From JASHPR01 sp963833885 (GTDB lineage: Bacteria; Actinomycetota; Actinomycetes; Streptosporangiales; Streptosporangiaceae): DNA of 64,000 nt. The notes beneath the pieces were generated by a model, which saw only the letters and a list, made by a program, of their open reading frames with translations, did no database searches and was not told where the DNA came from. This document shows, one piece after another, positions 15,799-24,013 of this stretch (position 1 is the stretch's first letter; each line of letters starts with the position of its first letter). Position numbers and translations under genes: made by a program. The stretch covers positions 1 through 64,000 of the forward strand of contig CAWHZU010000014.1 of assembly GCA_963833885.1 (NCBI GenBank), written 5' to 3'.

Positions 15799-18227
15799 CA
15801 GACGCGCATGCGATGGCCCGCCGGGTCGAGCACCGGTTCGGGTAGCAATCTCGCCGGGCGGCGCTGGCCGATGATCTCCACCTCGAACATCGCGCCGGGC
15901 ACCGCGAGCTCGCTCGGCACATAGCCGAATGCTAGAGAGCGGCGGCTGTAATGCGCATACGCGCCGGACGTCACCCAGCCCACCACCGCCCCGTCGTGCC
16001 AGATCGGCTCGTCGCCGACCACGTCGGCGGGTTCCGCCGGATCGGGGGTGACGTCAAAGTAGCCGAGCGTTCGAGCCGGGCCGCGTGCCATCTCCGCCTC
16101 CACCGCAGCGCGGCCGATGAAGTCGTGATCGAGCTTGAGCGATCGGTGCATTCGCGCCTCTACCGGCGTGTAGACCGGACGGTACTCGCGCGCCCACGTA
16201 CCGAACATCTTCTCCATGCGCAGCGACATCAACGCCCGGAACCCGAACAGGCCGATGCCGTATGCCTTCCCGGCCTGCCACAGCAGATCGAACAGTGCTC
16301 GCTGGTACTCCGGTGCGACCCAGATCTCGTAACCAAGGTCCCCGGTGTAGGTCATCCGGCCGACGTAGGCGGGGATCATCCCGACGTCGATCCGGCGGAA
16401 CGTCATGAACGGGTAATTATCGGTGGCCAGCGAAGCGTCGGTGACCGATTGCAGCACGTCGCGGGCGCCCGGGCCGGCCAGCGAGAGGCCCACCAGCGAC
16501 AAGCCCAGCACGTCGAACCGCACACCCTCAGCCAGGTGGCCCAAGAACCAGCGCGAGTGATGCGCTTCGGCGATCTGCGAGCCGAACAGGAAGAAATCGT
16601 CTGCACCGACCCGCGCCACGGAAAACTCCCCGACGATGTGACCGCCCCGATCCAGGGCGGCGGTGAGGTTGATCCGGCCGACCCGCGGCAGCCGGTTGGT
16701 GAACAGCCGCTGCAGCCAGTCGGCGCTGCCGGCACCGGTCACGCGGTACTTGGCGAAGTTGGAGCACTCGGTGAGCCCGACGCGTTCGCGCACCGTGGTG
16801 CACTCTTCAGCGACGACTGGGTAGGCGTTGGAGCGGCGGAACGTCACGTCCTCGCGCGGCTCCTCCCCGGGCCGCTGGAACCACAGGGGATGCTCGAGCC
16901 CGAAGCTCGCGCCCCATACCGCGTTGTGGGCGGTGAGCCGGTCATAGACCGGCGTGGTGTGCAGTGCCCGGCCGGCCGGGAGCTCCTCGTTGGGGAAGGT
17001 GATACGGAACCGGCGGCTGTAGTTCTCCCGCACCTTGGCATTGGTATAGCCGAGGCTCGCCCAGTTGCCGAAGCGGGCGACGTCCATCGCCCAGATGTCT
17101 TCACCCGGATCGCCGTCGACCATCCAGCGCGCGAGGGTGAGGCCAACACCGCCGCCCTGCGAGAAACCGGCCATCACCGCGCAGGCCATCCAGCAGTTGC
17201 GCACGCCGGGCACCGGGCCGACGAGCGGATTGCCGTCCGGCGCGAAGGTGAACGGCCCATTGATCACCTTCTTGATCCCCACGTCAGCCAGCGCCGGATA
17301 GTGCTTGAACGCGATCTCCAGCGACGGGGCGATCCGGTCGAGATCGGGAGTCAGCAGCTGCTGGTCGAAGGTCCACGGCGTCTCGCGGGGCGACCAGGGC
17401 ACGCACGCCTGCTCGTACGTGCCGAGCAGCATCCCGCCGCCCTCCTGGCGGATGTAGAGCTCGCCGTCGAAGTCCAGGCCCATCGGCAGTTCGTGTCCGG
17501 TGGCCGCGTTGTACTCGGCCACCTCATTCATGTCTTCGGTGATCAAGTACATGTGCTCCATCGCGAGCACGGGCAGCTCCAGGCCGATCATCCGGCCCAC
17601 CTCACGTGCCCACAGCCCGCCGGCGTTGACGATGTGCTCGGCGTGGATCTCGCCGGAGTCGGTGCTGACGTCCCACGTGCCGTCGGGGCGCTGGCGGAGG
17701 TCGCTCACCCAGGTGTGCTGGTAGATCTCAGCGCCGGCCTGCCGCGCGCAGCCCGCATAGGCCCGGGTGACCCCGCTCGGGTCGACGTGACCCTCGGCCC
17801 GGTCGAAGAGCGCACCGATGAAGTACTGCTCCTCCAGAAGGGGGAACATCCGCTTTGCCTCGGCCGCCGAGATGATCTCCATATCCATGCCGAGGTAGCG
17901 GCCGCGGGCCTGGGCCATCCGCAGCCAGTCCATCCGCTCCCGGTCGCCGGCCAGCATCAGCCCGCCAGGCATGTGGATGGAGCAGTTCTGGCCGGAGCGC
18001 TCCTCGATCTCGCGATACAGCCCGACGGTGTACTGCTGCAGCTTCGCAACATTAGGGTCACCGTTGAGCGTGTGCATGCCGCCCGCAGCGTGCCAGGTCG
18101 AGCCGGCGGTGAGCTCCTTGCGCTCGACGAGCACGACATCCGTCCAGCCCAGCTCGGTGAGGTGGTACAGGACCGAGGCGCCAACCACACCACCGCCGAT
18201 GACGACCACCTGCGCGGAAGATTTCAT
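15798..18227 (-). CDS. GcvT-family FAD dehydrogenase (dimethylglycine/sarcosine type)
   Basis: The 809-aa protein has an N-terminal FAD-dependent D-amino-acid oxidase domain. It begins VVVIGGGVVGASVLYHLTELG (GxGxxG) and has STWHAAGGMH near residue 50, the region that holds the covalent-FAD His in the family. A middle FAO_M domain and a C-terminal folate-binding aminomethyltransferase (GcvT) domain follow (LGYEIWVAPEYQ, FGFRALMSLRMEK, HDFIGRAA). This architecture demethylates dimethylglycine or sarcosine and passes the one-carbon unit to tetrahydrofolate. ATG 18227 is chosen by the Rossmann start and an AGGGA site. It diverges from a betaine-homocysteine methyltransferase-like gene, which produces dimethylglycine, so dimethylglycine is the likely substrate. 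Confidence 0.9.
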   Translation of the reverse strand: MKSSAQVVVIGGGVVGASVLYHLTELGWTDVVLVERKELTAGSTWHAAGGMHTLNGDPNVAKLQQYTVGLYREIEERSGQNCSIHMPGGLMLAGDRERMDWLRMAQARGRYLGMDMEIISAAEAKRMFPLLEEQYFIGALFDRAEGHVDPSGVTRAYAGCARQAGAEIYQHTWVSDLRQRPDGTWDVSTDSGEIHAEHIVNAGGLWAREVGRMIGLELPVLAMEHMYLITEDMNEVAEYNAATGHELPMGLDFDGELYIRQEGGGMLLGTYEQACVPWSPRETPWTFDQQLLTPDLDRIAPSLEIAFKHYPALADVGIKKVINGPFTFAPDGNPLVGPVPGVRNCWMACAVMAGFSQGGGVGLTLARWMVDGDPGEDIWAMDVARFGNWASLGYTNAKVRENYSRRFRITFPNEELPAGRALHTTPVYDRLTAHNAVWGASFGLEHPLWFQRPGEEPREDVTFRRSNAYPVVAEECTTVRERVGLTECSNFAKYRVTGAGSADWLQRLFTNRLPRVGRINLTAALDRGGHIVGEFSVARVGADDFFLFGSQIAEAHHSRWFLGHLAEGVRFDVLGLSLVGLSLAGPGARDVLQSVTDASLATDNYPFMTFRRIDVGMIPAYVGRMTYTGDLGYEIWVAPEYQRALFDLLWQAGKAYGIGLFGFRALMSLRMEKMFGTWAREYRPVYTPVEARMHRSLKLDHDFIGRAAVEAEMARGPARTLGYFDVTPDPAEPADVVGDEPIWHDGAVVGWVTSGAYAHYSRRSLAFGYVPSELAVPGAMFEVEIIGQRRPARLLPEPVLDPAGHRMRV

Positions 18228-18257
18228 CGAGGCATCCCTGCGTCTAGATTTTCCCGG

Positions 18258-18276
18258 TACAGTCGTTCCGACTATA
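18258..18276. promoter_or_regulatory. Palindromic operator in the betaine divergent promoter
   Basis: TACAGTCGTTCCGACTATA has perfect AGTCG/CGACT arms around TTC, extended by TA/TA with one mismatch. It is centred in the 69-base gap between the dehydrogenase and methyltransferase genes. The size and symmetry fit a TetR dimer site, and a TetR gene lies in the same operon. Confidence 0.6.
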
Positions 18277-18296
18277 GGACCCTGGAGGTGTCGTGC

Positions 18297-19331
18297 ATGG
18301 GTAAGCTTCTCGATCGCCTTGCCGCCGGGCCAGTGATCTGCGCCGAGGGGTATTTGTTCGAGTTCGAGCGGCGCGGCTACCTGCAGGCCGGGGCATTCGT
18401 GCCAGAGGTGGTGCTCGAGGAGCCCGACATGGTGGCCGGACTGCACCGGGAATACGTGCATGCCGGGTCTGACGTGGTTGAGGCATTCACCTACTACGCC
18501 CACCGCGAGAAGCTGGCGGTGATCGGCCGCGAGGGCGACCTCGAGCCGCTGAACCGGGAGGCGCTGCGTATCGCCAAGGAGGTCGGCGCCGAGCACGACT
18601 CCCTGGTGGCCGGCAATATCTGCAACACCAACGTCTACGACCCGGACGATCCCACGACGCATGAGGCCGTCCGCGACATGTTCGCCGAGCAGGTCGGGTG
18701 GGCCGCCGAGGCTGGCGTCGACTTCGTGATCGCCGAGACCATCGACTATCCCGGCGAGGCACTGCTCGCGCTGGAGGCAATCAAGGCGCACGACCTCGAT
18801 GCGGTGGTCACGCTCACTATTCATCGCCAGCCCATCGTCCGCGGGGGCGTCCCGATCGGCGAGGCATGCCGTCGCCTGCAAGACGCCGGGGCTGATGTGG
18901 TCGGGCTGAACTGCATCCGCGGGCCCGCCACCATGCTGCCGCTACTCGGCGAAATCCGCGCCGCGTGCGACGGCTACATCGCCGCCTTGCCAGTGCCGTA
19001 CCGCACGACAGAAACCGAGCCAACGTTCCAGTCGCTCACCGACCCAGATTGCGACCTGATCCCGGATGGGCGGCCATTCCCGACCGCGCTAGACCCGTTT
19101 CTGGCCAACCGCTACGAGATGGGCGCGTTCACTACGGCGGCGGCTGCGCTCGGAGTCAACTACCTCGGCATCTGCTGCGGCTGCGCACCCCACCACGTCC
19201 GCGCGATGGCCGAGGCACTCGGCCGCACGCCGCCGGCGAGCCGGTTCAGTGCTGATATGAGTCGGCACGCCTACTACGGCACCAGCGAACGGATCAGCCA
19301 GCATTACCAGGAGTTCGCCAAAGAGCTCTAG
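18297..19331 (+). CDS. Homocysteine S-methyltransferase (betaine type)
   Basis: The 344-aa protein is a pterin-independent homocysteine methyltransferase (PF02574). Zinc ligands are visible as Cys in VVGLNCIRG and the Cys pair in YLGICCGCAPHH. The N-terminal G-P-x-x-C-A-E-G and VVEAFTYYAHREKL strands match BHMT-like enzymes. It transfers a methyl group from betaine (or another methyl donor) to homocysteine, giving methionine and dimethylglycine. ATG 18297 follows GGAGGTG by 6 bases. The divergent partner consumes dimethylglycine, so the two together form a betaine catabolic step that also makes methionine. Confidence 0.88.
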   Translation: MGKLLDRLAAGPVICAEGYLFEFERRGYLQAGAFVPEVVLEEPDMVAGLHREYVHAGSDVVEAFTYYAHREKLAVIGREGDLEPLNREALRIAKEVGAEHDSLVAGNICNTNVYDPDDPTTHEAVRDMFAEQVGWAAEAGVDFVIAETIDYPGEALLALEAIKAHDLDAVVTLTIHRQPIVRGGVPIGEACRRLQDAGADVVGLNCIRGPATMLPLLGEIRAACDGYIAALPVPYRTTETEPTFQSLTDPDCDLIPDGRPFPTALDPFLANRYEMGAFTTAAAALGVNYLGICCGCAPHHVRAMAEALGRTPPASRFSADMSRHAYYGTSERISQHYQEFAKEL

Positions 19332-19405
19332 GAACCCGGCGAACAACGCGACGCCGCGATATTCAGCGGCCTCGGGCCGGCCCGGTCGGCCAGCTCGGGC
19401 GGGCA

Positions 19406-19439
19406 CTCGTGGGCGCCGGCCGTCTTGGGCCCACACGAG
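19406..19439. terminator. Possible bidirectional hairpin between convergent genes
   Basis: CTCGTGGGC pairs with GCCCACACGAG (one small bulge) across a 14-base loop, in the 114-base gap between convergent genes ending at 19331 and 19446. There is no T-tract, so it would be a weak or Rho-assisted terminator. Confidence 0.35.
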
Positions 19440-19445
19440 CGGCGA

Positions 19446-20243
19446 TTAGCGCGCCGCGGCGAGCAGGTCCCGCCGGTGCCGCAGCGACCAGCGCCGCGCC
19501 CGGGCGACCGGCTCCGCGACCTTGTTCCAGTGGTCGGCGAAGCCCTGGTGCCCGGCGCCGACGGCGTCGGTGACGATCGCGTACGTCCAGTCGTGATTAG
19601 GGACGATCGCCTCGGCCACCCGTAGGCGCTCGGCCCGGGTCAGCTCGCAGGCGTGCAGGAAGATCCGGAACCTCTCCAGCGCCCGGCCCTGCCGGTCGTC
19701 GGCGACGTCCCGCTCGTCAGCCAGCGGCGCCCAGTTGCGCGCCGCCGACGCGAGGTCCCAGGCGGCGCTGCCCGGGCCGGCGAGGTCGAAGTCGATCAGC
19801 GCGACGGCCCGGCCGTCACGGAAGATCACGTTGGCGGGATACACGTCATTGTGGCTGACCAGCCCGGTACGGAAGCGTTCCGGAATCGGTCTGGGCCAGC
19901 GGTAGCCCGCCGGGTCGAACGAGCGCACCGCCCGGTGGTAGCGGCGCAGCAATTCGGCAACGCTCACGAGGGCGGCGTCCGTCAAGGTGTCCGCCGGCAT
20001 CGGCGGCACGGCGGCCCGGCCGTGCACGTAGGTCAGCAGCTCGGTGGTGGGGCCGGCCGCCAGCACCCGGGGCGCGCCATCGAAGCCCACCGAGTGCAGG
20101 TGAGCGAGCAGCGCGTGCGTGGCGGGCCAGCAGGGCGCGGCCGGCCGCCGGACGGTATCGCCCACGCGGATGACGAGGCCGCGGTTGGCCGTGCCCCCAG
20201 GCAGCGGGCCGTCCGCGGAAAGCGTCTTCCGGCTAGCCCGCAC
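19446..20243 (-). CDS. Aminoglycoside phosphotransferase-family kinase
   Basis: The 265-aa protein has the APH/choline kinase fold. Motifs are the catalytic loop GLVSHNDVYPANVIF (H-N-D with Asn), the metal site IDFDLAGPGSAAWDLA (DFD) and a partial N-lobe (GGTANRGLVIRVGDTVRR). It phosphorylates a small hydroxylated molecule; in this context a sugar or polyol is more likely than an antibiotic. GTG 20243 overlaps the upstream regulator stop by 11 bases; longer starts would run deeper into that gene. It is co-transcribed with the SorC regulator. Confidence 0.78.
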   Translation of the reverse strand: MRASRKTLSADGPLPGGTANRGLVIRVGDTVRRPAAPCWPATHALLAHLHSVGFDGAPRVLAAGPTTELLTYVHGRAAVPPMPADTLTDAALVSVAELLRRYHRAVRSFDPAGYRWPRPIPERFRTGLVSHNDVYPANVIFRDGRAVALIDFDLAGPGSAAWDLASAARNWAPLADERDVADDRQGRALERFRIFLHACELTRAERLRVAEAIVPNHDWTYAIVTDAVGAGHQGFADHWNKVAEPVARARRWSLRHRRDLLAAAR

Positions 20244-21207
20244 CGGCCCGCTGGTCAGCAGCCTTGAGCAGGGCGCGGGCGAGGCTCGCGTGGGTGACCA
20301 GGCCATGGATCATTTCTCCTCGGATCGCTGCGGATACCGCCGGGGCCTTACCGACGCCGAAGGCGACGCAGAGGACGAACGGGATCCGCTCGAGCAGCGG
20401 TCCCGGCGTCACGATCATGCGCTGGTCCAGGGGCGTCTGGACCGGCCTGCCATCCTCGCCGATGAACACGCCGGCCAGCTCGGCGCACACGTTCAGCGCC
20501 GCCAGGTCGGCGCGCTCGTCCGGCGTGATCGCGTCGTAGATCGTCGACAGCCCGGGCGCCCAGGCGCCGATGGCGACGACCGCCATCGTCACGGACGGCA
20601 CCAGCGCGAAGGCTTCGGCGATGTCCGCCTGGCGGCGGATCGCCGCCGCCGTCTCCGCGTCATCCAGAATCATCGGTGCGTAGAAGACGTGCGCCGGGCC
20701 GCCGCCGATGCGGGCCACCCCGCGGACCACCTCGAGCAGGTCGCTGCCGTCCGGGGGCGGCACGGCGCCGGTGAGCTGCACGATCGGGCACGGCGGCATC
20801 TGGGTCAGCGAAGCCGCGAGCCCGCTGAGCGTGCGCGACCAGGACATGCCGAGAACGTCGCCGGGCCGGATCAGGTCCATCAGCGCCTGGCCCGCCTCCT
20901 CGCCGAGGCGACGCCGCAGCGCGGGCTCGTCATCATCGGGAAAGTTGAAGACGAACGCGTGCTTGAGGCCGGTAGCCGAACACAGCTCTGCCGACAGGCC
21001 GGCGTCCAGGGTGCCTCCGGGAAGCCCGATCTCTATGCGCACCATCCCGGTCTCCCGGGCGGAGTCGAGTAGCCGGGCAACCCGGAACCGGCTGATGCCC
21101 AGCCGGTCAGCGATGTCGACCTTGGACACACCCTCGATGTAGAACTGCCTCGCCACCCGGGCGGCGAGGACGACTTCGGACGGCCTGTCGGCCGACAACC
21201 CGGCCAT
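20233..21207 (-). CDS. SorC-family sugar-responsive transcriptional regulator
   Basis: The 324-aa regulator has an N-terminal helix-turn-helix (EGVSKVDIADRLGISRFRVARLLDSARETG, about 26-56) and a SorC/DeoR-type sugar-phosphate-binding domain. The latter is seen in the phosphate loop GMSWSRTLSGLA, VQLTGAVP and VVAIGAWAPGLSTI. ATG 21207 follows GGAGGGGG. It diverges from a polyol ABC transporter operon and should sense a phosphorylated sugar/polyol. Three copies of a GCTCAAATGAGC-type site lie between it and the transporter. Confidence 0.92.
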   Translation of the reverse strand: MAGLSADRPSEVVLAARVARQFYIEGVSKVDIADRLGISRFRVARLLDSARETGMVRIEIGLPGGTLDAGLSAELCSATGLKHAFVFNFPDDDEPALRRRLGEEAGQALMDLIRPGDVLGMSWSRTLSGLAASLTQMPPCPIVQLTGAVPPPDGSDLLEVVRGVARIGGGPAHVFYAPMILDDAETAAAIRRQADIAEAFALVPSVTMAVVAIGAWAPGLSTIYDAITPDERADLAALNVCAELAGVFIGEDGRPVQTPLDQRMIVTPGPLLERIPFVLCVAFGVGKAPAVSAAIRGEMIHGLVTHASLARALLKAADQRAGAG

Positions 21208-21236
21208 TTACCCCCTCCAGTCCAGCCGAGCTGGCC

Positions 21237-21248
21237 GCTCATTTGAGC
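21237..21248. promoter_or_regulatory. SorC operator copy 1
   Basis: GCTCATTTGAGC is a 12-base near-palindrome just upstream of the SorC gene ribosome site. It is repeated at 21313-21324 and inverted at 21332-21343, so autoregulation is likely. Confidence 0.6.
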
Positions 21249-21312
21249 GCCCAGATCTCATATTTGCAGCTTTTCTTGACTTTGCCTAGCTATCCCATCA
21301 CTGTGTTGATTA

Positions 21313-21343
21313 GTTCATTTGAGCAGCTCGCGCTCAAATGAGC
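21313..21343. promoter_or_regulatory. SorC operator pair (copies 2 and 3)
   Basis: GTTCATTTGAGC (21313-21324) and the inverted copy GCTCAAATGAGC (21332-21343) are spaced 19 bases centre to centre. They lie between the divergent SorC gene and the transporter operon and are the probable main operator for the SorC tetramer. Confidence 0.65.
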
Positions 21344-21380
21344 AAACGTCGGCCGTAGTCGCGCAGCTAGGAGGTTCCGG

Positions 21381-21512
21381 ATGAGCATCGGAGCGCCGCA
21401 GGACCTCTGCGAGGCAACGGCCCCCGCGGCTGCCAGCTACGGTGCCGCGGCGACCAACGGAGGCGCGCTCCAGCGCACCGCAGCGCAGCCGCGGTACGCC
21501 CGCTCCACCTGA
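21381..21512 (+). CDS. Small ORF with perfect ribosome site (43 aa), leader of the polyol operon
   Basis: ATG 21381 is preceded by AGGAGG with a 6-base spacer, the best Shine-Dalgarno match in the region. The frame runs 43 codons to TGA 21512 and is rich in Ala, with single Cys and Trp-free sequence. It lies between the SorC operators and the binding-protein gene (start 21605). No family is recognised. It could be a regulatory leader, a small protein, or the start of a gene shortened by deletion. Confidence 0.5.
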   Translation: MSIGAPQDLCEATAPAAASYGAAATNGGALQRTAAQPRYARST

Positions 21513-21604
21513 TCGAGGACCTGTCGCCGCCGGTCGGCGGCTGTTCCCGGGTCAGTGTCCGCTCTCCCCCGCCAGACCATTCTCATCGCCGCGGAGGTTT
21601 ATTC

Positions 21605-22984
21605 ATGAGATCGTCCCCGTTCAAGGTCCGCACCCTGGCGGCAGTCGGCTGCGTGGCCGGGCTGCTGGTCGTGGGCGCCTGCTCGAGCAGCAGCGGCGGC
21701 ACGTCGGCCAGCAGCAACAGCAACTCGGGCACCATAACCGTGGCCGTAGTGTCCAACCCGCTGATCACCGGCCAGATGATCCCGCTGACCACGTCTAATT
21801 TCGAGAAGAAGTACCCGGGAATCAAGGTCAAGTTCGCCACGTACACCGAGGGTGACCTGCGGGCGGCGATCGAGAAGGACGTGTCCACGCACAGCAACGC
21901 GTTCAACGTGATCATGATCGGCCCGTACGAGGCGCCGCTGTTCGCGAAGGATGGCTGGCTGGACAACCTGTCCACGCAGTACATCGCGAAGGACCCGAGC
22001 TACGACGCCAGCGACCTGCTCCCGCCGATCGCCAAGTCCCTGTCCTACAAGGGCGGCCTGTACGCGGTCCCGTTCTACGGCGAGTCGTCGATGCTGTACT
22101 ACCGCAAGGACCTGCTCAAGGCGGCCGGGATCACGATGCCGGCGCACCCAACCTGGGCGCAGGTGGCGAGCTACGCGGCCAAGCTCAACCAGCCAGGAAA
22201 GGTAGCCGGGATCTGCCTGCGCGGCCTGGCGGGCTGGGGCGACAACATGGCCTCGCTGGACACGGTCGTCAACACGTTCGGCGGCGAGTGGTTCAACCAG
22301 AAGTGGCAGCCGCAGCTCACTTCGCCGGCGTTTGAGGCCGCGACTAACTTCTACGTCAACCTGGTCCGCAAGTACGGCGAGGCCGGCGCCTCCAACGACA
22401 GCTTCAACCAGCTGCTGACCCTCTACGGCCAGGGCAAGTGCGCGATGTGGTACGACTCCACGGTCGCGGCAACCTCCATCGCCACCACCTACCCGTCCGT
22501 CTTCGCCAACACCTCCTACGCCTTCGCGCCCGTGGACAAGACGAAGTCCTCGGGGTGGCTGTGGACGTGGTCGCTGGGCATCCCGCAGGGCACCGCCAAC
22601 TCGGGCGCCGCCTGGAAGTTCGTGTCCTGGGCCACCTCGAAGAACTACGACTCGCTGGTCGCCAGCAAGTACGGCTGGGCGGCTGTCCCGCCGGGCAGCA
22701 GGACCTCCCTGTACAACAACCCGTCGTACCAGGCCAAGGCCAGTGCGTTCGCGAACATCACGCTGCAGTCGATCGACTCGACGGACCCGGATCACCCGAC
22801 CGTGAACCCGGTCCCCTACACCGGTGTCCAGTTCGTCGACATCCCGCAGTTTGAGGTACTCGGCGTCCAGGTCGGCCAGCAGATCGCCGGTGCGATCGCC
22901 GGAACCGAGAGCGTGAAGCAGGCGCTCACGACCAGCCAGTCTGACGCCTCTCAGTACTCCCCGGCGGAACTGGCCGGCGGCTAG
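21605..22984 (+). CDS. Polyol/sugar ABC transporter substrate-binding lipoprotein
   Basis: The 459-aa protein has a signal peptide and lipobox (LLVVGAC) followed by a Ser-rich linker, then a family 1 extracellular solute-binding domain. This includes ITVAVVSNPLITGQM, NFEKKYPGIKVKF, NVIMIGPYEAPLFAKDGWL and WSLGIPQGTANSGAAWKFVSWAT. It resembles the mannitol/sorbitol-binding SmoE/MtlE group more than maltose-binding proteins. GGAGG lies 7 bases before ATG 21605. It heads the operon with two permeases, an ATPase and a mannitol dehydrogenase, which points to polyol uptake. Confidence 0.92.
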   Translation: MRSSPFKVRTLAAVGCVAGLLVVGACSSSSGGTSASSNSNSGTITVAVVSNPLITGQMIPLTTSNFEKKYPGIKVKFATYTEGDLRAAIEKDVSTHSNAFNVIMIGPYEAPLFAKDGWLDNLSTQYIAKDPSYDASDLLPPIAKSLSYKGGLYAVPFYGESSMLYYRKDLLKAAGITMPAHPTWAQVASYAAKLNQPGKVAGICLRGLAGWGDNMASLDTVVNTFGGEWFNQKWQPQLTSPAFEAATNFYVNLVRKYGEAGASNDSFNQLLTLYGQGKCAMWYDSTVAATSIATTYPSVFANTSYAFAPVDKTKSSGWLWTWSLGIPQGTANSGAAWKFVSWATSKNYDSLVASKYGWAAVPPGSRTSLYNNPSYQAKASAFANITLQSIDSTDPDHPTVNPVPYTGVQFVDIPQFEVLGVQVGQQIAGAIAGTESVKQALTTSQSDASQYSPAELAGG

Positions 22985-22997
22985 CACGCAGGTGACG

Positions 22998-23031
22998 GGG
23001 TCCCGGGACATACCAGACCCGCCCGGGACCC
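22998..23031 (+). other. Intercistronic hairpin after the binding-protein gene
   Basis: GGGTCCCGGG pairs perfectly with CCCGGGACCC (10-bp stem, 14-base loop) 14 bases after the binding-protein stop. There is no T-tract. Such hairpins protect the upstream mRNA from 3' decay and raise the binding protein above the permeases. Confidence 0.6.
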
Positions 23032-23068
23032 TGCCGGTCGCGCCACATCCGTGAGGAGGGCTTGTTCA

Positions 23069-24013
23069 GTGGCAGTAGTCGAAACAGGCGCAGCGCCGAC
23101 CCCGAAGGTCGCGCTCCGGCCGCGCCGGGCCAGCCGCCGTGAGGGGTGGCAGCGCCGCCTCCCCCTGCTGCCCGCGCTGGTCTACATCGTGATCGTCACC
23201 CAGATCCCGTTCCTGGTGACGCTGTGGTACAGCTTTCAGAGCTATTTCTTCGACGTCCCGCAGCCCGCGCACTTCACCGGGTTCAGCAACTACACCACGG
23301 CCTTCACCAGCGCGGCCTTCCGGGGCTCGCTGGTCCGCTCGGTGGTGATGACCGCCACCTCGGTGATCGTCGCCATGCTCCTCGGGGTCGCGTTCGCGGT
23401 GCTGCTGGACCGCAAGTTCCTGGGCCGGGGCGTGGTCCGGACGCTGATCATCACGCCGTTCCTGGTCATGCCCGCGGCAGCAGCGCTGGTGTGGGCCGGG
23501 CCGATGCTCGACCCCAACTTCGGGCTGCTGAACTGGCTGCTGGAGCCGTTTGGCGTCAACCACGTGGCCTGGCTGTCCACGCACGCGCTGGGCTCGGTGA
23601 TCGTGGTCATGATCTGGCAGTGGACGCCGTTCATGACCCTGATCATCCTGGCCGGCCTGCAGAGCCAGCCGGCCGACACCCTGGAAGCGGCGAAGGTTGA
23701 CGGAGCCGGGGCGTTCGCGACCTTCCGCGAGCTCACGATCCCGCACCTGCGGCCCTACATCGAGCTCGGGATCCTGCTCGGCTCCATCTACCTGGTCAAC
23801 ACCTTCGACCAGGTCCGGCTGATGACCAACGGCGGCCCGGGGACATCCACCACCAACCTCCCCTTCTACCTGTACCAGCAGGTGAACTTCGCGTTCAACG
23901 TGGGCGGGGCGGCAGCGGCAGGCGTGATCACCGTCATCCTGACGATCATCGTGGCCACGTTCGCGCTGCGCTTGTTCGCCCGGGTCTTCCAGTTCGAGGA
24001 GGCAGGAGTATGA
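23069..24013 (+). CDS. Polyol ABC transporter permease 1
   Basis: The 314-aa membrane protein has about six transmembrane helices. The binding-protein-dependent permease EAA loop appears as DTLEAAKVDGAGAFATFRELTIPHL near residue 205. It belongs to the MalF/SmoF type. GTG 23069 follows GAGGAGGG by 8 bases; the ORF could extend upstream but without a ribosome site. It overlaps permease 2 by four bases (ATGA). Confidence 0.93.
   Translation: MAVVETGAAPTPKVALRPRRASRREGWQRRLPLLPALVYIVIVTQIPFLVTLWYSFQSYFFDVPQPAHFTGFSNYTTAFTSAAFRGSLVRSVVMTATSVIVAMLLGVAFAVLLDRKFLGRGVVRTLIITPFLVMPAAAALVWAGPMLDPNFGLLNWLLEPFGVNHVAWLSTHALGSVIVVMIWQWTPFMTLIILAGLQSQPADTLEAAKVDGAGAFATFRELTIPHLRPYIELGILLGSIYLVNTFDQVRLMTNGGPGTSTTNLPFYLYQQVNFAFNVGGAAAAGVITVILTIIVATFALRLFARVFQFEEAGV

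Noticed and set aside
15951..18290. Very long plus-strand open frame opposite the dehydrogenase gene
   Set aside because: It is antisense to an 809-aa protein with clear FAD and GcvT motifs. Only its last part, from 18297, is real (the methyltransferase); the rest is Arg/Pro/His-rich shadow coding.
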